DNA from: Flavobacterium beibuense F44-8
Lineage (GTDB): Bacteria > Bacteroidota > Bacteroidia > Flavobacteriales > Flavobacteriaceae
Assembly: GCF_000769915.1 (NCBI RefSeq)
Contig: NZ_JRLV01000005.1
Location: 186,001 to 250,000, forward strand
Direction of reading: 5' to 3'
Length of the DNA: 64,000 nt
Every line of letters begins with the position of its first letter. The stretch's first letter is position 1. The notes below the pieces were generated by a model. That model saw only the letters and a program-made list of their open reading frames with translations, was not told where the DNA came from and ran no database searches. A program made the position numbers and the translations under genes. Positions 18,833 to 28,349 of the stretch are shown here, piece after piece.

Positions 18833-21325
18833 TTATTCTTCTTGGTCACTTACTGTATTTATAGTGATAGTATTTTCTTTTAATCCATCTCCCGATGCGG
18901 TTAGGGTAATGGTTCCGGCTTCTTTTGCTGCCTGTACTATCACGAGGCATTTACCGTTAAGGGAGGTATGACTGTTACCTTTGTAAGATTCATGGCTCAC
19001 AGGATCCCCGCTGCAAACGCCTACAATTTTACCGTTGCCCTTTACACTAAAATGAATCTCATTGTTAGCAGTAGCGGCAAATACACCCTTATCATCTGTA
19101 ATATCAACAGTAATAAAAGACAGGTCATTACCATCAGCTTTAATGGTTTCCCTGTCGGCTGTAAGTTGTAGTTTAGCAGGTTCTCCGGCAGTTTTTACTT
19201 CTTTTTCCAGTACGGTTTTACCATCTTTTCTGGAAACTGCTTTTAAGGTACCTGCCTCAAACGGAACGCGCCACATTACATGCAGATCATCGTTTTGTTT
19301 GCTGCGTTTTCCAAGCGATTTTCCGTTAAGATACAGTTCTACTTCATCGGCATTGTTATAATAAGCCCAAACATCTACGGTTTGTCCTTCTTTCCAGTTC
19401 CAGTGCGGGAAAACGTGCAGTACCGTTTTATCGGTCCATTCGCTTTGGTACATATAGTACACATCTTTAGGGAAGCCTGCAAGGTCTACTATACCGAAGT
19501 ATGAACTTATAGATGGCCATTGGTAAGGTGTAGGTTCGCCTATGTAATCAAACCCTGTCCAGATGTACATACCCGAAAGATAGTCGTGTTTTTTAATGAT
19601 TTTCCATGTAGCCTCGTGTGTAGATCCCCAAGGTGCCTGTACCTGATCGTAAGCCGATACGGTATTACCCAGGTTACCATCGTAAAACGGAATGTCCCAA
19701 CGTTTAGGCCACATTTTAACGGTGTCTGACCTGGTGTCATAATATCCTCTTGTAGCCAGTGCCGAAGTGGTTTCGGTAGCAATAAACGGAACTTTAGGGA
19801 AGTTTACCGGATGCTTCTCATAGGTTTGATGTGCATAATTGTAACCGATGATGTCCAGCGCCCCCGATGCTGCCAGTGCATTAGGTTTATCGGCAGTATT
19901 TTGGAACTGTATGTTTACTTCACCACTGTTCACTATTATTGGTGGATTCATGGCAGCCGTAACAGGGCGGGTGTTATCCATAGCCTTTACGATTGCCGAA
20001 AGCTCACGACCTATTTCGGCTCCTTTATCATTCCATTGTTCCGGTATTTCGTTACCTATGCTCCACATAAACACACTAGGGTGGTTACGGTCTCTCAAAA
20101 TCTGGTCTTCAAGATCCCTTTTATGCCACTCGTCCCAGTAGTTGCTGTAATCGTGTGGTGTTTTGGCCTGTGCCCACATGTCAAAGGCTTCGTCCATTAC
20201 AATAAAGCCCATTTTATCACAAAGGTCTAAAAGCTCAGGGGCAGGAGGGTTGTGTGAGGTGCGGATGCCGTTAACTCCCATTTCCTTCATTATTTCCAAC
20301 TGACGTTCTATAGCCCTTGTATTGATTGCCGATCCAAGCGGACCTAAATCATGGTGCAGGCAAACACCTTTTATTTTTACCTGCTTACCGTTAAGCAGGA
20401 ATCCTTTTTTCAAATCAAATGTAAATGTCCTAATGCCAAAAGGTGTTTTGTACTGGTCTACAACTACATTATTTAAAGAGATTTGTGTTACAGCCGTATA
20501 CATTTCGGGTTTTTCAACCTCCCATAAAACAGGGTTATTTACCTTAACCTCCTGTAGAATGTTGTGTTGCCTGTTTGCGGCTATATTAATTTTTTTAGAG
20601 ACAGATGCGATTTCTGAATTATCTTTAAAAAGGGTAGTGGTTACTACAAGTTCTTTTGCTTCAGGATATTCGTTTTTAATAGTAGTTTCAAGGTTAATAA
20701 CAGCCTCATCTTTGGTAACTACAGGGGTTGTTATAAAAGTTCCCCACTGTGTTACGTGTGCCTTATCGGTTGTTTTTAGCCATACATTTCTGTATATGCC
20801 CGAACCCGAATACCATCTTGAATTGGGCTGTTTTGAATTATTTACCTTAACCAGTATCTCATTTTCCTTTTCACCATAGTTAAGGTAAGGGGTAAGGTTG
20901 TACTCAAAACCCAAATACCCGTTTGGACGATTGCCCAGGTGATGTCCGTTTACCCAAACATCACTATTCATATATACTCCATCAAAAACAACAGAAGTGA
21001 TTTTTGTACTGTCTTTCTCAGCTACTTTAAATGTTTTTACATACCATCCCAATCCACCGTTTAAGGCACCTCCGCCAATTCCGGTAGGGCTGTTCTCGTC
21101 AAAAGGAAGCTCAATGCTCCAGTCGTGCGGAACATTAAGTGTTCTTGTCTGGTTTTTATCAATAATGGTATCGTTGCTGTCTTTGCTAAGGTAAAACTGC
21201 CAGTTTTCGTTAAAGCTTACTTTACGATTACTAAAGTCAGTATTATTTTTGCCCCCGCAGGAAGCAAGCAACAAAAAGCCTGTTAAGGCAAAAAACTGTA
21301 TGGCTTTTAAATGTTTTACTGTCAT
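18833..21325 (-). CDS. GH2 beta-galactosidase-type lipoprotein
   Basis: The 830-aa GH2 enzyme has a lipobox 'LLLASC' (Cys23). The sugar-binding jelly roll (~35-190), Ig-like domain (~195-300) and TIM barrel (~305-610) appear in order. The acid/base is Glu426 in 'MWSIGNEIPEQW' and the nucleophile is probably Glu518 in 'PFIATETTSAL'. The segment 'IRTSHNPPAPELLDLCD' is the standard GH2 signature. Two more Ig-like domains end the protein (DUF4982-like and a 'ADGNDLSFITVDITDD' Big-like domain), as in many Bacteroidota beta-galactosidases. It should release beta-galactose; in this locus the source may be galactosylated xyloglucan side chains. A strong hairpin separates it from the transport genes upstream. 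Confidence 0.88.
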   Translation of the reverse strand: MTVKHLKAIQFFALTGFLLLASCGGKNNTDFSNRKVSFNENWQFYLSKDSNDTIIDKNQTRTLNVPHDWSIELPFDENSPTGIGGGALNGGLGWYVKTFKVAEKDSTKITSVVFDGVYMNSDVWVNGHHLGNRPNGYLGFEYNLTPYLNYGEKENEILVKVNNSKQPNSRWYSGSGIYRNVWLKTTDKAHVTQWGTFITTPVVTKDEAVINLETTIKNEYPEAKELVVTTTLFKDNSEIASVSKKINIAANRQHNILQEVKVNNPVLWEVEKPEMYTAVTQISLNNVVVDQYKTPFGIRTFTFDLKKGFLLNGKQVKIKGVCLHHDLGPLGSAINTRAIERQLEIMKEMGVNGIRTSHNPPAPELLDLCDKMGFIVMDEAFDMWAQAKTPHDYSNYWDEWHKRDLEDQILRDRNHPSVFMWSIGNEIPEQWNDKGAEIGRELSAIVKAMDNTRPVTAAMNPPIIVNSGEVNIQFQNTADKPNALAASGALDIIGYNYAHQTYEKHPVNFPKVPFIATETTSALATRGYYDTRSDTVKMWPKRWDIPFYDGNLGNTVSAYDQVQAPWGSTHEATWKIIKKHDYLSGMYIWTGFDYIGEPTPYQWPSISSYFGIVDLAGFPKDVYYMYQSEWTDKTVLHVFPHWNWKEGQTVDVWAYYNNADEVELYLNGKSLGKRSKQNDDLHVMWRVPFEAGTLKAVSRKDGKTVLEKEVKTAGEPAKLQLTADRETIKADGNDLSFITVDITDDKGVFAATANNEIHFSVKGNGKIVGVCSGDPVSHESYKGNSHTSLNGKCLVIVQAAKEAGTITLTASGDGLKENTITINTVSDQEE

Positions 21326-21338
21326 GGTGCTAATAGAA

Positions 21339-21375
21339 AAATATCGATAAGTGGTTTTTCCGCTTATCGATATTT
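21339..21375 (-). terminator. Strong hairpin between SGBP and GH2 genes (attenuator or terminator)
   Basis: A 16-bp stem with one G-T pair (arms 21339-21354 and 21360-21375) and a 5-nt loop lies right after the SGBP stop codon. On the minus strand it is followed by TTTTTC, so it looks like a leaky terminator between the susCD part and the enzyme part of the locus. Confidence 0.75.
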
Positions 21376-21383
21376 ATTAAGTA

Positions 21384-22241
21384 TTATTCTTTTGGCTTGT
21401 AGTGGAATACAATTAAGCATACTCCTTCACCTGTGCGGCTCTGGTCACGAATAACCGCAAGCCTTAAAGAGTTCTCAGTAAGTTCTACAACTTTTGTAGT
21501 AGTCCAGTTGCTTACATCAGGGTAGTAGTCACCACCGTAAAGCAGTTCCACACCACCGGTAAAAGTAAGGCTGTGCCCTTCAATGTCAAAAGAGAAACCA
21601 CCTTCTTTAGTAGTTTGGTCGTTTGAGTTTAAAGCTGTTTGGGTAACACTTGAGTTGTAACCACCATCCAGGTTAAAGCTCATTTCACCCCAGTCTTTTT
21701 CTTCCATAACCCAGCTGTTACCTGCATAATCAGGGAACCAGTTCCAGTAGTCGCTACCGTCAGGATTATAAGGGAAGTCAAGACCTGCCCACCCGATAGG
21801 GTCAAAGAAATCAAGCTCCCATGTTTTACCGTCTACACCATTAGTTAGCATACCCCATTCAGGATCGCTAAAGTATTCTTCGTTATTAGAGTCTATAGTC
21901 ACTACAATAGGACTTGCAGCTACAGGACCACCTTGAGTATAAGCAGTAAAGTAAACAGTATAAGTACCCGCAAATGGGAACATAACTGCGTTTTGGTGCT
22001 TGTTAGAGTGACCAAGATCATTACCTTCTGCATCAACATAATTCCAGTAAGGAATAATACCTTGCGTACTGTTTGTCATTATAACGCGGTTCGCGTTTTC
22101 AGGATCCTGAGTCACGCTAATGTTCAGGTCTGTTGAGCTTAGTGTCAAAGCAGGGAAATCGTCGCGATCTTCCTGCGGATCACAGGAAAACAAAGCTCCT
22201 GCAAAAACAAGTACCGTGATTATTTTAAAGTATTTTTTCAT
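21384..22241 (-). CDS. SusE/SGBP-like surface glycan-binding lipoprotein
   Basis: The start is placed at the Met that begins 'MKKYFKIITVLVF', giving 285 residues, because this yields a clean lipoprotein signal with lipobox 'FSC' (Cys ~19). A longer frame to 22337 would overlap the susD gene and lacks a signal at its start. After a tether ('DPQEDRDDFPAL') there is a PKD/Ig-like domain (~30-115, 'FAGTYTVYFTAYTQGG'). The C-terminal ~150 residues are rich in aromatic residues ('NPDGSDYWNWFPDYAGNSW', 'EEKDWGEMSF'), as expected of a glycan-binding face. The position after susCD fits a cell-surface glycan-binding protein that helps the SusCD complex catch oligosaccharides. The ligand is not known. 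Confidence 0.8.
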   Translation of the reverse strand: MKKYFKIITVLVFAGALFSCDPQEDRDDFPALTLSSTDLNISVTQDPENANRVIMTNSTQGIIPYWNYVDAEGNDLGHSNKHQNAVMFPFAGTYTVYFTAYTQGGPVAASPIVVTIDSNNEEYFSDPEWGMLTNGVDGKTWELDFFDPIGWAGLDFPYNPDGSDYWNWFPDYAGNSWVMEEKDWGEMSFNLDGGYNSSVTQTALNSNDQTTKEGGFSFDIEGHSLTFTGGVELLYGGDYYPDVSNWTTTKVVELTENSLRLAVIRDQSRTGEGVCLIVFHYKPKE

Positions 22242-22264
22242 AATCATACGTTTTAAATTAATAA

Positions 22265-23854
22265 TTAATTCCAACCCGGATTTTGTTGTATAGAACCATT
22301 TGAAAGTAATACCTGAGACTGAGGAAGGGCAAACCATCCTTCTGTTTCTGTCCTGAAGTTTATTTCAAATTCACCTCCCATACCAGAAGCATCGATAGCC
22401 GTTTTGGCAGTATTTACACCTTGTCTTATAAGGTCAAAATAACGATGACCTTCAAGAGCAAGTTCTAAGCGTCTTTCATTCATAATGTTTTCCATAGAGG
22501 CTGTAACACTATGATTATCATCGCCAAAAGCGCGTTCCCTTACTCTGTCTAAACAAGTTTGTGCAAAACCTGCGTTAGAGTCAAGGTTAAGTTCGGCAGC
22601 CATAAGCAGTACATCAGAAAAACGTATTACAGGGTAATCTTCGTAGTTATCAATTTGGAAATCACCACCGTTTGCAGCAACAAGAGCTTCACCGGCTTCG
22701 TTTGTTATAGGGCAGAATTTTTTCCATGCATATCCTGTAAACTGTCTTTGTCCTCTTGCTTCGGCATCAAAGTCAAGTTCTTCACCCGCAAAGTTAATGA
22801 TGGTAGCATCTCTTCTTGTATCACCTGTCTCATAAGCATTGTATAAAGACGGAGTTACAGTTGCACCACCCCATCCCTGAGCGTAAGGGCCTAAGTTACC
22901 ACCTCTTATAGCGATATTAACCTGGAAACGGTTACCTTCATGAAGATCCCAGTCTCCTAAACCGGAGCTGTTGTAGCGAATAGCAAATACCATTTCGTTA
23001 TTTCCTTCACCTGCATAAGCAATATCCTGAGAATATGAAGCAGCAACCCAAAGGCTGGCAAAGTCACCCACAAGGTCATGCCCACTGTTATTTACCACAT
23101 CATTGATGTAAGCAGTAGCTTCTGTTTTAGATACTACACCTGCAAGATCTGAAGCGTTGTAGTAATCAGTATAGAAAAGGAATGCTTTAGCAAGGTAAGC
23201 CTCTGCAGCCCATTTTGTTATACGACCGTAATTGGCGTTCGAAGGCTGAGAGTAGTTATCATCACTCAGGTTATCTGCAGCAAATTTAAAGTCTTCAGCG
23301 ATAAGTGCATAAGTCACTTCTGCCGATGATCTTGGAGTTTCAAACTCTTCATTGGTAAGAGTATGATCTAAAGCAACGATGTCACCAAATACTCTTGCCA
23401 ATTCAAAGTGGAAGTGCGCTCTTAAAAAACGTGCTTCGGCTTCATATCTTACTTTAAGATCTTCATCAGCTCCCCATTCTACGTTATCAAGATTTTCAAG
23501 AAGAATGTTAGCCCTGTAAATACCTATATAGCAGGTTTCCCATATAGGCTTGTTCATTTCTTTATCTGAAGTGAATTCAAAACGGTCCCAGTCTAAAGAC
23601 ACGTTGTTATCGGCAGTACCAAAACCACCATAACAGTCATCGGAAGCTATTTCGGTTGTAAGTAACCAACCACCGTAACCTTCTCTTTGTAAAACATCAT
23701 ACACGGCAACAAGACCTTCAAAAGCATCTTGAGGTGTTTTATAGAAGTTTTCTTCTACCTTATCTGTATACGGTTCGTTTTCGATAAAATCATCAGAACA
23801 TGAACCTAAAACAAATAAGGATGTAAGTGCGAATATTTTAATGTAATTTTTCAT
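22265..23854 (-). CDS. SusD/RagB-family outer-membrane nutrient-binding lipoprotein
   Basis: The SusD-like protein caps the SusC channel and binds the incoming oligosaccharide. I chose the Met of 'MKNYIKIFALTSLF' (529 aa) over one four codons upstream (23866) because it gives the standard lipoprotein signal ending 'LGSC'. The early segment 'ENEPYTDKVEENFYKTPQDA' and the TPR-like helical body ('ARFLRAHFHFELARVFGDI') are typical. The late motif 'NERRLELALEGHRYFDLIRQG' is diagnostic of the RagB/SusD C-terminal domain. The C-terminus ends 'IQQNPGWN', the usual family ending. It starts 2-14 bp after the susC stop codon, so translation is tightly linked. Confidence 0.93.
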   Translation of the reverse strand: MKNYIKIFALTSLFVLGSCSDDFIENEPYTDKVEENFYKTPQDAFEGLVAVYDVLQREGYGGWLLTTEIASDDCYGGFGTADNNVSLDWDRFEFTSDKEMNKPIWETCYIGIYRANILLENLDNVEWGADEDLKVRYEAEARFLRAHFHFELARVFGDIVALDHTLTNEEFETPRSSAEVTYALIAEDFKFAADNLSDDNYSQPSNANYGRITKWAAEAYLAKAFLFYTDYYNASDLAGVVSKTEATAYINDVVNNSGHDLVGDFASLWVAASYSQDIAYAGEGNNEMVFAIRYNSSGLGDWDLHEGNRFQVNIAIRGGNLGPYAQGWGGATVTPSLYNAYETGDTRRDATIINFAGEELDFDAEARGQRQFTGYAWKKFCPITNEAGEALVAANGGDFQIDNYEDYPVIRFSDVLLMAAELNLDSNAGFAQTCLDRVRERAFGDDNHSVTASMENIMNERRLELALEGHRYFDLIRQGVNTAKTAIDASGMGGEFEINFRTETEGWFALPQSQVLLSNGSIQQNPGWN

Positions 23855-23868
23855 TTTTTCAGCCATTT

Positions 23869-26800
23869 TTAGAAGTTAGCACTAAGTCCTATCATATAAG
23901 TTCTTGGTTGCGGGTAGTACCCCACATCAATACCTCTTGCCCACGACTGGTTTACGTTACCGAAACCAACCTCCGGGTCAAGTCCTTTATACTTTGTAAA
24001 TGTAAACAGGTTGTTTACAGAAGCATAAATCCTGAACTGTGTTGCAAATTTAAGTGCATCTGTAAGCTTCGTTAAATCACAGCCTACAGTCACGGTTTTA
24101 ATCCTGAAGAAACCTGCATCTTTTACGTAAAGGTCTGAAAATTTGGTATAATTACCATTTGAGGTAGTACCATAAGTTACTCTAGGAGTGCTGTTTGAAG
24201 TTCCTTCACCGGTCCATCTGTCAAAAATATCAGTAGTATAGTTAAAGAATGGTCTTGAGTAATCCCTTACACCATAAACGTTTTGGTTACCGCCTGCACC
24301 ATAAGTGTAAACAGAGAAATCAAAAGCTTTGTAGTTTAACTGTACATTTAAACCATAGTAGTAATCAGGGTTAGGGTCACCAATATTGGTTTTATCGTCA
24401 GCATTAATAACACCGTCACCGTTGCGGTCTACAAACTTCACATCACCAGGCTGTGCGTTTGGCTGTACAGGATTTCCGTTTTGAGCATAAGCGTCAATCT
24501 CTGCCTGGTTTTGGAAAATACCATCTGTTTGTAATCCGTAGAAGTAACCAATAGGCTGGCCTTCCTCTACACGGTTAATCTCGTCAATACCCTGAAATAA
24601 AAGGTTAGATTCACCATATATAATTCCGTTTTGTGTGGCAACACGGGTAACCTCGTTTTTGTTATGAGAGAAGTTAGCGTTAACTATTATTCTCCAATCG
24701 CTACCCATGTTTGCAGAATAGCCTGCAGAAATCTCAAAACCTTTGTTGTTAATGTCACCACCATTAACAAAAGGAGCACCTGCACCTGCAATAAGTGGTG
24801 TTGGCTTTAGTACAAGCCAGTCTTTAGTAGTTTTGTCGTAATAATCAAAAGATAAAGTGAAGTCATTAAATAACCTTGCATCAAAACCAAGGTCTAACTG
24901 TTCTGAAGTTTCCCATTTTAAATCAGGGTTACTTAAATTATCAGGACTGGAACCTACCAATAATGGTAGCTCGTCGCTTCCTGTACCAAAATGGTAGTTT
25001 TTGTCGTAAGAACTGATGGTTGACATGTAGGCAAAACCTTTATCAAACTGATCGTTACCGTTTTGACCCCAGCTACCACGTAGTTTAAGAGAGTTTACAA
25101 AAGCATCTGTAGGGAAAAACTCTTCCTGATCAATGTTCCAACCTGCAGAGAACGATGGGAAAACAGCAAACTTATTGTTTGGACCAAACTCTGACGAACC
25201 ATCACGTCTTATTGTAGCAGTAAACAGGTATTTGTTATCATAATCATATAATAATCTGCCAAAGTAAGAAAGGATATTATAGTCTGTACGTCCGCCCGAT
25301 ACTGTATTCTGCTGCTGGTTAGTAGCATTGCTTAAGTAAGCGTGCTCAAAATCGTCAAAAATAAGGTTTTGACCTGTAGCACTTTGGTACTCTGACACTC
25401 TTTCCCTTGCCGACATACCCACTAACACATCAATGTTATGTTTTTCGGCTAAAGTGGTTTTGTAGTTTAAAGTGTTTTCCCAAATCCATGAAAAGTTTTG
25501 GTTAGCACTTTGAGTAACAGATGAAATGTTATTATAAGATACAGATGAAAGATTGTACTCCGGAGTGAATGAACGATAGTTTGAATCGCTAATATCTATA
25601 CCAAAGCTTGTTCTGTATGTAAATCCTGCATAGCTGGCTTCGGCAAAAATGTTACCTACATAACGGTTTAATTTATTTTCGTTAAAGTTGTTGTAGTACA
25701 TTAATCCGGCAGGATTTGTAATATCTGAACTTATGTTTGAAGAAGCATACTCGCCGTTCTCATCAAAAGTTGGGAAGTTTGGCGGAGTATTCATAAACCC
25801 TCTTATTGAATTGTTGTATATTCCGTCGTCCTGTACTCCTCTGCTTTTTGTCCTGGCGTAAGAGAAGTTTTCACCTACTTTTAAATGATCATCAATAAGA
25901 TTATAAGTTGAGTTCATTGTAAAAGTGATACGATCGTAGTGAGACTGGTTGTTTTCACCACCTATTAAACCATCCTGACCGTAGTAAGAAAGGCCGGTGG
26001 CATAAGTAGCTTTTTTATCACCACCGTTAATAAACAGGGAGTGGTTTTGTTTAACTGCATCTTCAGTAAACAGGTCATCCTGCCAGTCGTGATCAACCAT
26101 ATTGTTTATCTGATCCTGAGAGTAAAGCGGAGCAAAACCTGAGTTTACACGGGCTTCGTTCATAATTGTAGCATACTCACGGGCATTTAGTAAATCCAGT
26201 TTTTTATATGCATTTTGGAAACCGGTGTAGCTGTTAATCGATACGTTCATTTTACCCTGAGATCCTTTTTTTGTTGTTACTAAAACAACACCGTTTGCAG
26301 CCCTTGCACCATAAATAGAGGCAGCAGAGGCATCTTTAAGGATATCAACCCTTTCGATAACAGATGGATCAAGGTAACCGATACCGTTGTCTACCACAAC
26401 ACCGTCTACCACATAAAGCGGAGTGCTGTTTCCGGCAGTCCCGGTACCACGGATGTTAACCAACATACCTGCTCCCGGCTGACCCGATGTAGAGGTAATG
26501 GATACACCTGAACTTTGTCCCTGTAAAGCCCCAACAGCATCAATACTGTTAGTTTGCTGCAGGTCTTTACCGCTAACCACAGAGGTAGCAGCCGAAGCTA
26601 CTTTTCTCTTTTGGGTACCGTAACCTACCAGGATTACCTCGTCCAGTTCTGAAGCTTCAGACTGCATTGTAATGTTAATAGTAGACTGGCCGGCTACAGC
26701 CACTTCCTGTGAAGAAAAGCCAATGTAGCTGAATACCAGTGTTGCGTCAGGACTAACGCTAATTTGGTAGTTACCGTCAATATCGGCACTTATTATATTG

Positions 26801-26979
26801 CTGGTACCTTTTTCCATAACGTTTACCCCGGGTAAACCAAGGCCGTCATCGGCAGAGATAACCTGCCCCTTTACTACAACCGACTGCTGGGCAAAAGCCG
26901 CAGGAGCCAGTAATACAGAAAGAAGCAATGATAAGCAAATTGTACGCATTTTTGACGAAAGACAATTTTTACTTTCCAT
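23869..26979 (-). CDS. SusC/RagA-family TonB-dependent outer-membrane transporter
   Basis: This 1036-aa TonB-dependent channel imports oligosaccharides with its SusD partner. The signal peptide ends 'APAAFAQQ'; translation may begin at Met1 or at Met11. A carboxypeptidase-D-regulatory-like domain spans ~33-118. The TonB-box-like segment 'DEVILVGYGTQKR' and the plug (~125-240) follow, with 'GTPLYVVDGV'-type and 'ILKDASAASIYGARAANGVV' signatures. The 22-strand barrel makes up the rest and ends in an aromatic residue ('MIGLSANF'). No N-terminal signalling extension is present, so it is not an anti-sigma-coupled receptor. Only 45 bp separate it from xylA, so read-through from the xyl genes is likely. 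Confidence 0.93.
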   Translation of the reverse strand: MESKNCLSSKMRTICLSLLLSVLLAPAAFAQQSVVVKGQVISADDGLGLPGVNVMEKGTSNIISADIDGNYQISVSPDATLVFSYIGFSSQEVAVAGQSTINITMQSEASELDEVILVGYGTQKRKVASAATSVVSGKDLQQTNSIDAVGALQGQSSGVSITSTSGQPGAGMLVNIRGTGTAGNSTPLYVVDGVVVDNGIGYLDPSVIERVDILKDASAASIYGARAANGVVLVTTKKGSQGKMNVSINSYTGFQNAYKKLDLLNAREYATIMNEARVNSGFAPLYSQDQINNMVDHDWQDDLFTEDAVKQNHSLFINGGDKKATYATGLSYYGQDGLIGGENNQSHYDRITFTMNSTYNLIDDHLKVGENFSYARTKSRGVQDDGIYNNSIRGFMNTPPNFPTFDENGEYASSNISSDITNPAGLMYYNNFNENKLNRYVGNIFAEASYAGFTYRTSFGIDISDSNYRSFTPEYNLSSVSYNNISSVTQSANQNFSWIWENTLNYKTTLAEKHNIDVLVGMSARERVSEYQSATGQNLIFDDFEHAYLSNATNQQQNTVSGGRTDYNILSYFGRLLYDYDNKYLFTATIRRDGSSEFGPNNKFAVFPSFSAGWNIDQEEFFPTDAFVNSLKLRGSWGQNGNDQFDKGFAYMSTISSYDKNYHFGTGSDELPLLVGSSPDNLSNPDLKWETSEQLDLGFDARLFNDFTLSFDYYDKTTKDWLVLKPTPLIAGAGAPFVNGGDINNKGFEISAGYSANMGSDWRIIVNANFSHNKNEVTRVATQNGIIYGESNLLFQGIDEINRVEEGQPIGYFYGLQTDGIFQNQAEIDAYAQNGNPVQPNAQPGDVKFVDRNGDGVINADDKTNIGDPNPDYYYGLNVQLNYKAFDFSVYTYGAGGNQNVYGVRDYSRPFFNYTTDIFDRWTGEGTSNSTPRVTYGTTSNGNYTKFSDLYVKDAGFFRIKTVTVGCDLTKLTDALKFATQFRIYASVNNLFTFTKYKGLDPEVGFGNVNQSWARGIDVGYYPQPRTYMIGLSANF

Positions 26980-27024
26980 AATAGTTAGAATGTTTAGTTA
27001 GTGTTCGTTGTTTGTTTTTGCTAC

Positions 27025-28347
27025 CTAGTAAGCGTTAGCAATTATTTGCTCAAATAATTCCTGCCTTCCGCTTATAGGTTGTGGTTCACCTTGCTGACGT
27101 GCAATTTCACTAAGGTTTTCTAAAGTGAGCTCTCCTTTTTCAAACTTAGCACCGTTGCCACCATCAAAAGATTGGTAACGCTCTTTGCGTAATTTTAAGT
27201 AGTTTGTATTTTTAAGTACATGTTCAGCACAAATAAGTCCGCGGGCAAAAGTGTCCATACCGGAAACGTGTGCAATAAATTTATCTTCAAGGTCTATAGA
27301 GTTACGGCGTACTTTAGCGTCAAAGTTTACCCCACCTGTAGTTAAGCCACCGCTTTGCAGTAATACCATCATAGCCTGTGTAGTCTCATAAATGTCAATA
27401 GGGAACTGGTCTGTATCCCAGCCGTTTTGATAATCTCCCCTGTTAGCATCTATACTTCCTAAAAGGCCTGCATCGGCAGCAACCTGAAGTTCGTGTTCAA
27501 AAGTATGTCCCGCCAGTGTAGCGTGGTTTACTTCTATATTTAATTTGAAATCATCCTGTAATCCAAATTTGTTAATAAAGCCAATACATGTAGCAGCATC
27601 AAAGTCATACTGGTGTTTTGTAGGCTCCATTGGTTTTGGCTCGATAAGGAAAGTACCTTTAAAGCCTTGTTTTCTTGCATAATCCCTGCAAGTACTAAGA
27701 AACATGGCAAGGTGTTCCTGCTCTCTTTTCATATCGGTATTTAAAAGGCTCATGTAACCTTCACGACCACCCCAAAATACATAGTTCTCTCCGCCAAGGG
27801 CAATAGTAGCATCAAGAGCGATTTTTGCCTGTCCTCCTGCATAAGCTACCACATCAAAGTTAGGGTTGGTAGAAGCACCGTTCATGTAACGGGGGTTAGT
27901 AAACAGGTTAGAAGTACCCCATAATAGTTTGATACCTGTTTCCTCTTGTTTTTGCTTAGCATACTCTACCATAGTCTGGATGCGTTGTTCAAACTCGGCA
28001 AGGGTAGGGGCTTCGTCAACCATATCCACATCGTGGAAACAGTAATAAGGGATAGATAGTTTTGACATGAACTCAAAACCTGCATCCATTTTATCTTTTG
28101 CTCTTGCAATAGCGTTTTCGCTTTTGTTCCATGCAAATGTTTCGGTAGAGCTACCAAACGGATCGTCTCCTGTGTTACATAACGTATGCCAGTAAGCCAT
28201 TGCAAAACGTAAATGTTCTTTAAGGGTTTTACCTGCAACTACGCGGTTCTCATCATACCATTTGAAAGCAAGCGGGTTGCTGCTTTCTCTGCCTTCATAT
28301 TGTATTTTGTTTATTGTACTAAAAAAAGATTGGGTCTTTGTGTCCAT
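27025..28347 (-). CDS. xylA: Xylose isomerase
   Basis: The 440-aa class II enzyme converts D-xylose to D-xylulose using divalent metal ions in the cytoplasm. Diagnostic motifs are '[12 protein letters not shown]' (catalytic His region), '[17 protein letters not shown]', '[17 protein letters not shown]' and '[13 protein letters not shown]', which supply the metal ligands. The length is normal for the Bacteroidota form. It sits 2 bp after xylB, and their products act in consecutive steps. Its place upstream of susC joins import, side-chain removal and catabolism of xylose in one unit. Confidence 0.97.
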   Translation of the reverse strand: MDTKTQSFFSTINKIQYEGRESSNPLAFKWYDENRVVAGKTLKEHLRFAMAYWHTLCNTGDDPFGSSTETFAWNKSENAIARAKDKMDAGFEFMSKLSIPYYCFHDVDMVDEAPTLAEFEQRIQTMVEYAKQKQEETGIKLLWGTSNLFTNPRYMNGASTNPNFDVVAYAGGQAKIALDATIALGGENYVFWGGREGYMSLLNTDMKREQEHLAMFLSTCRDYARKQGFKGTFLIEPKPMEPTKHQYDFDAATCIGFINKFGLQDDFKLNIEVNHATLAGHTFEHELQVAADAGLLGSIDANRGDYQNGWDTDQFPIDIYETTQAMMVLLQSGGLTTGGVNFDAKVRRNSIDLEDKFIAHVSGMDTFARGLICAEHVLKNTNYLKLRKERYQSFDGGNGAKFEKGELTLENLSEIARQQGEPQPISGRQELFEQIIANAY

Positions 28348-28349
28348 TT

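Noticed and set aside
19811..20230. 139-aa open frame opposite the GH2 barrel
   Set aside because: It is a shadow of the GH2 gene; its composition is rich in Cys, Val and Tyr without domain pattern.
20322..20879. 185-aa open frame on the plus strand opposite the GH2 gene
   Set aside because: It lies fully inside the well-supported GH2 beta-galactosidase on the other strand and has no protein-like motif, promoter or neighbour.
21384..22337. Longer form of the SGBP gene
   Set aside because: The extended start would overlap susD by ~70 bp and place the lipoprotein signal 32 residues inside; the Met at 22241 fits better.
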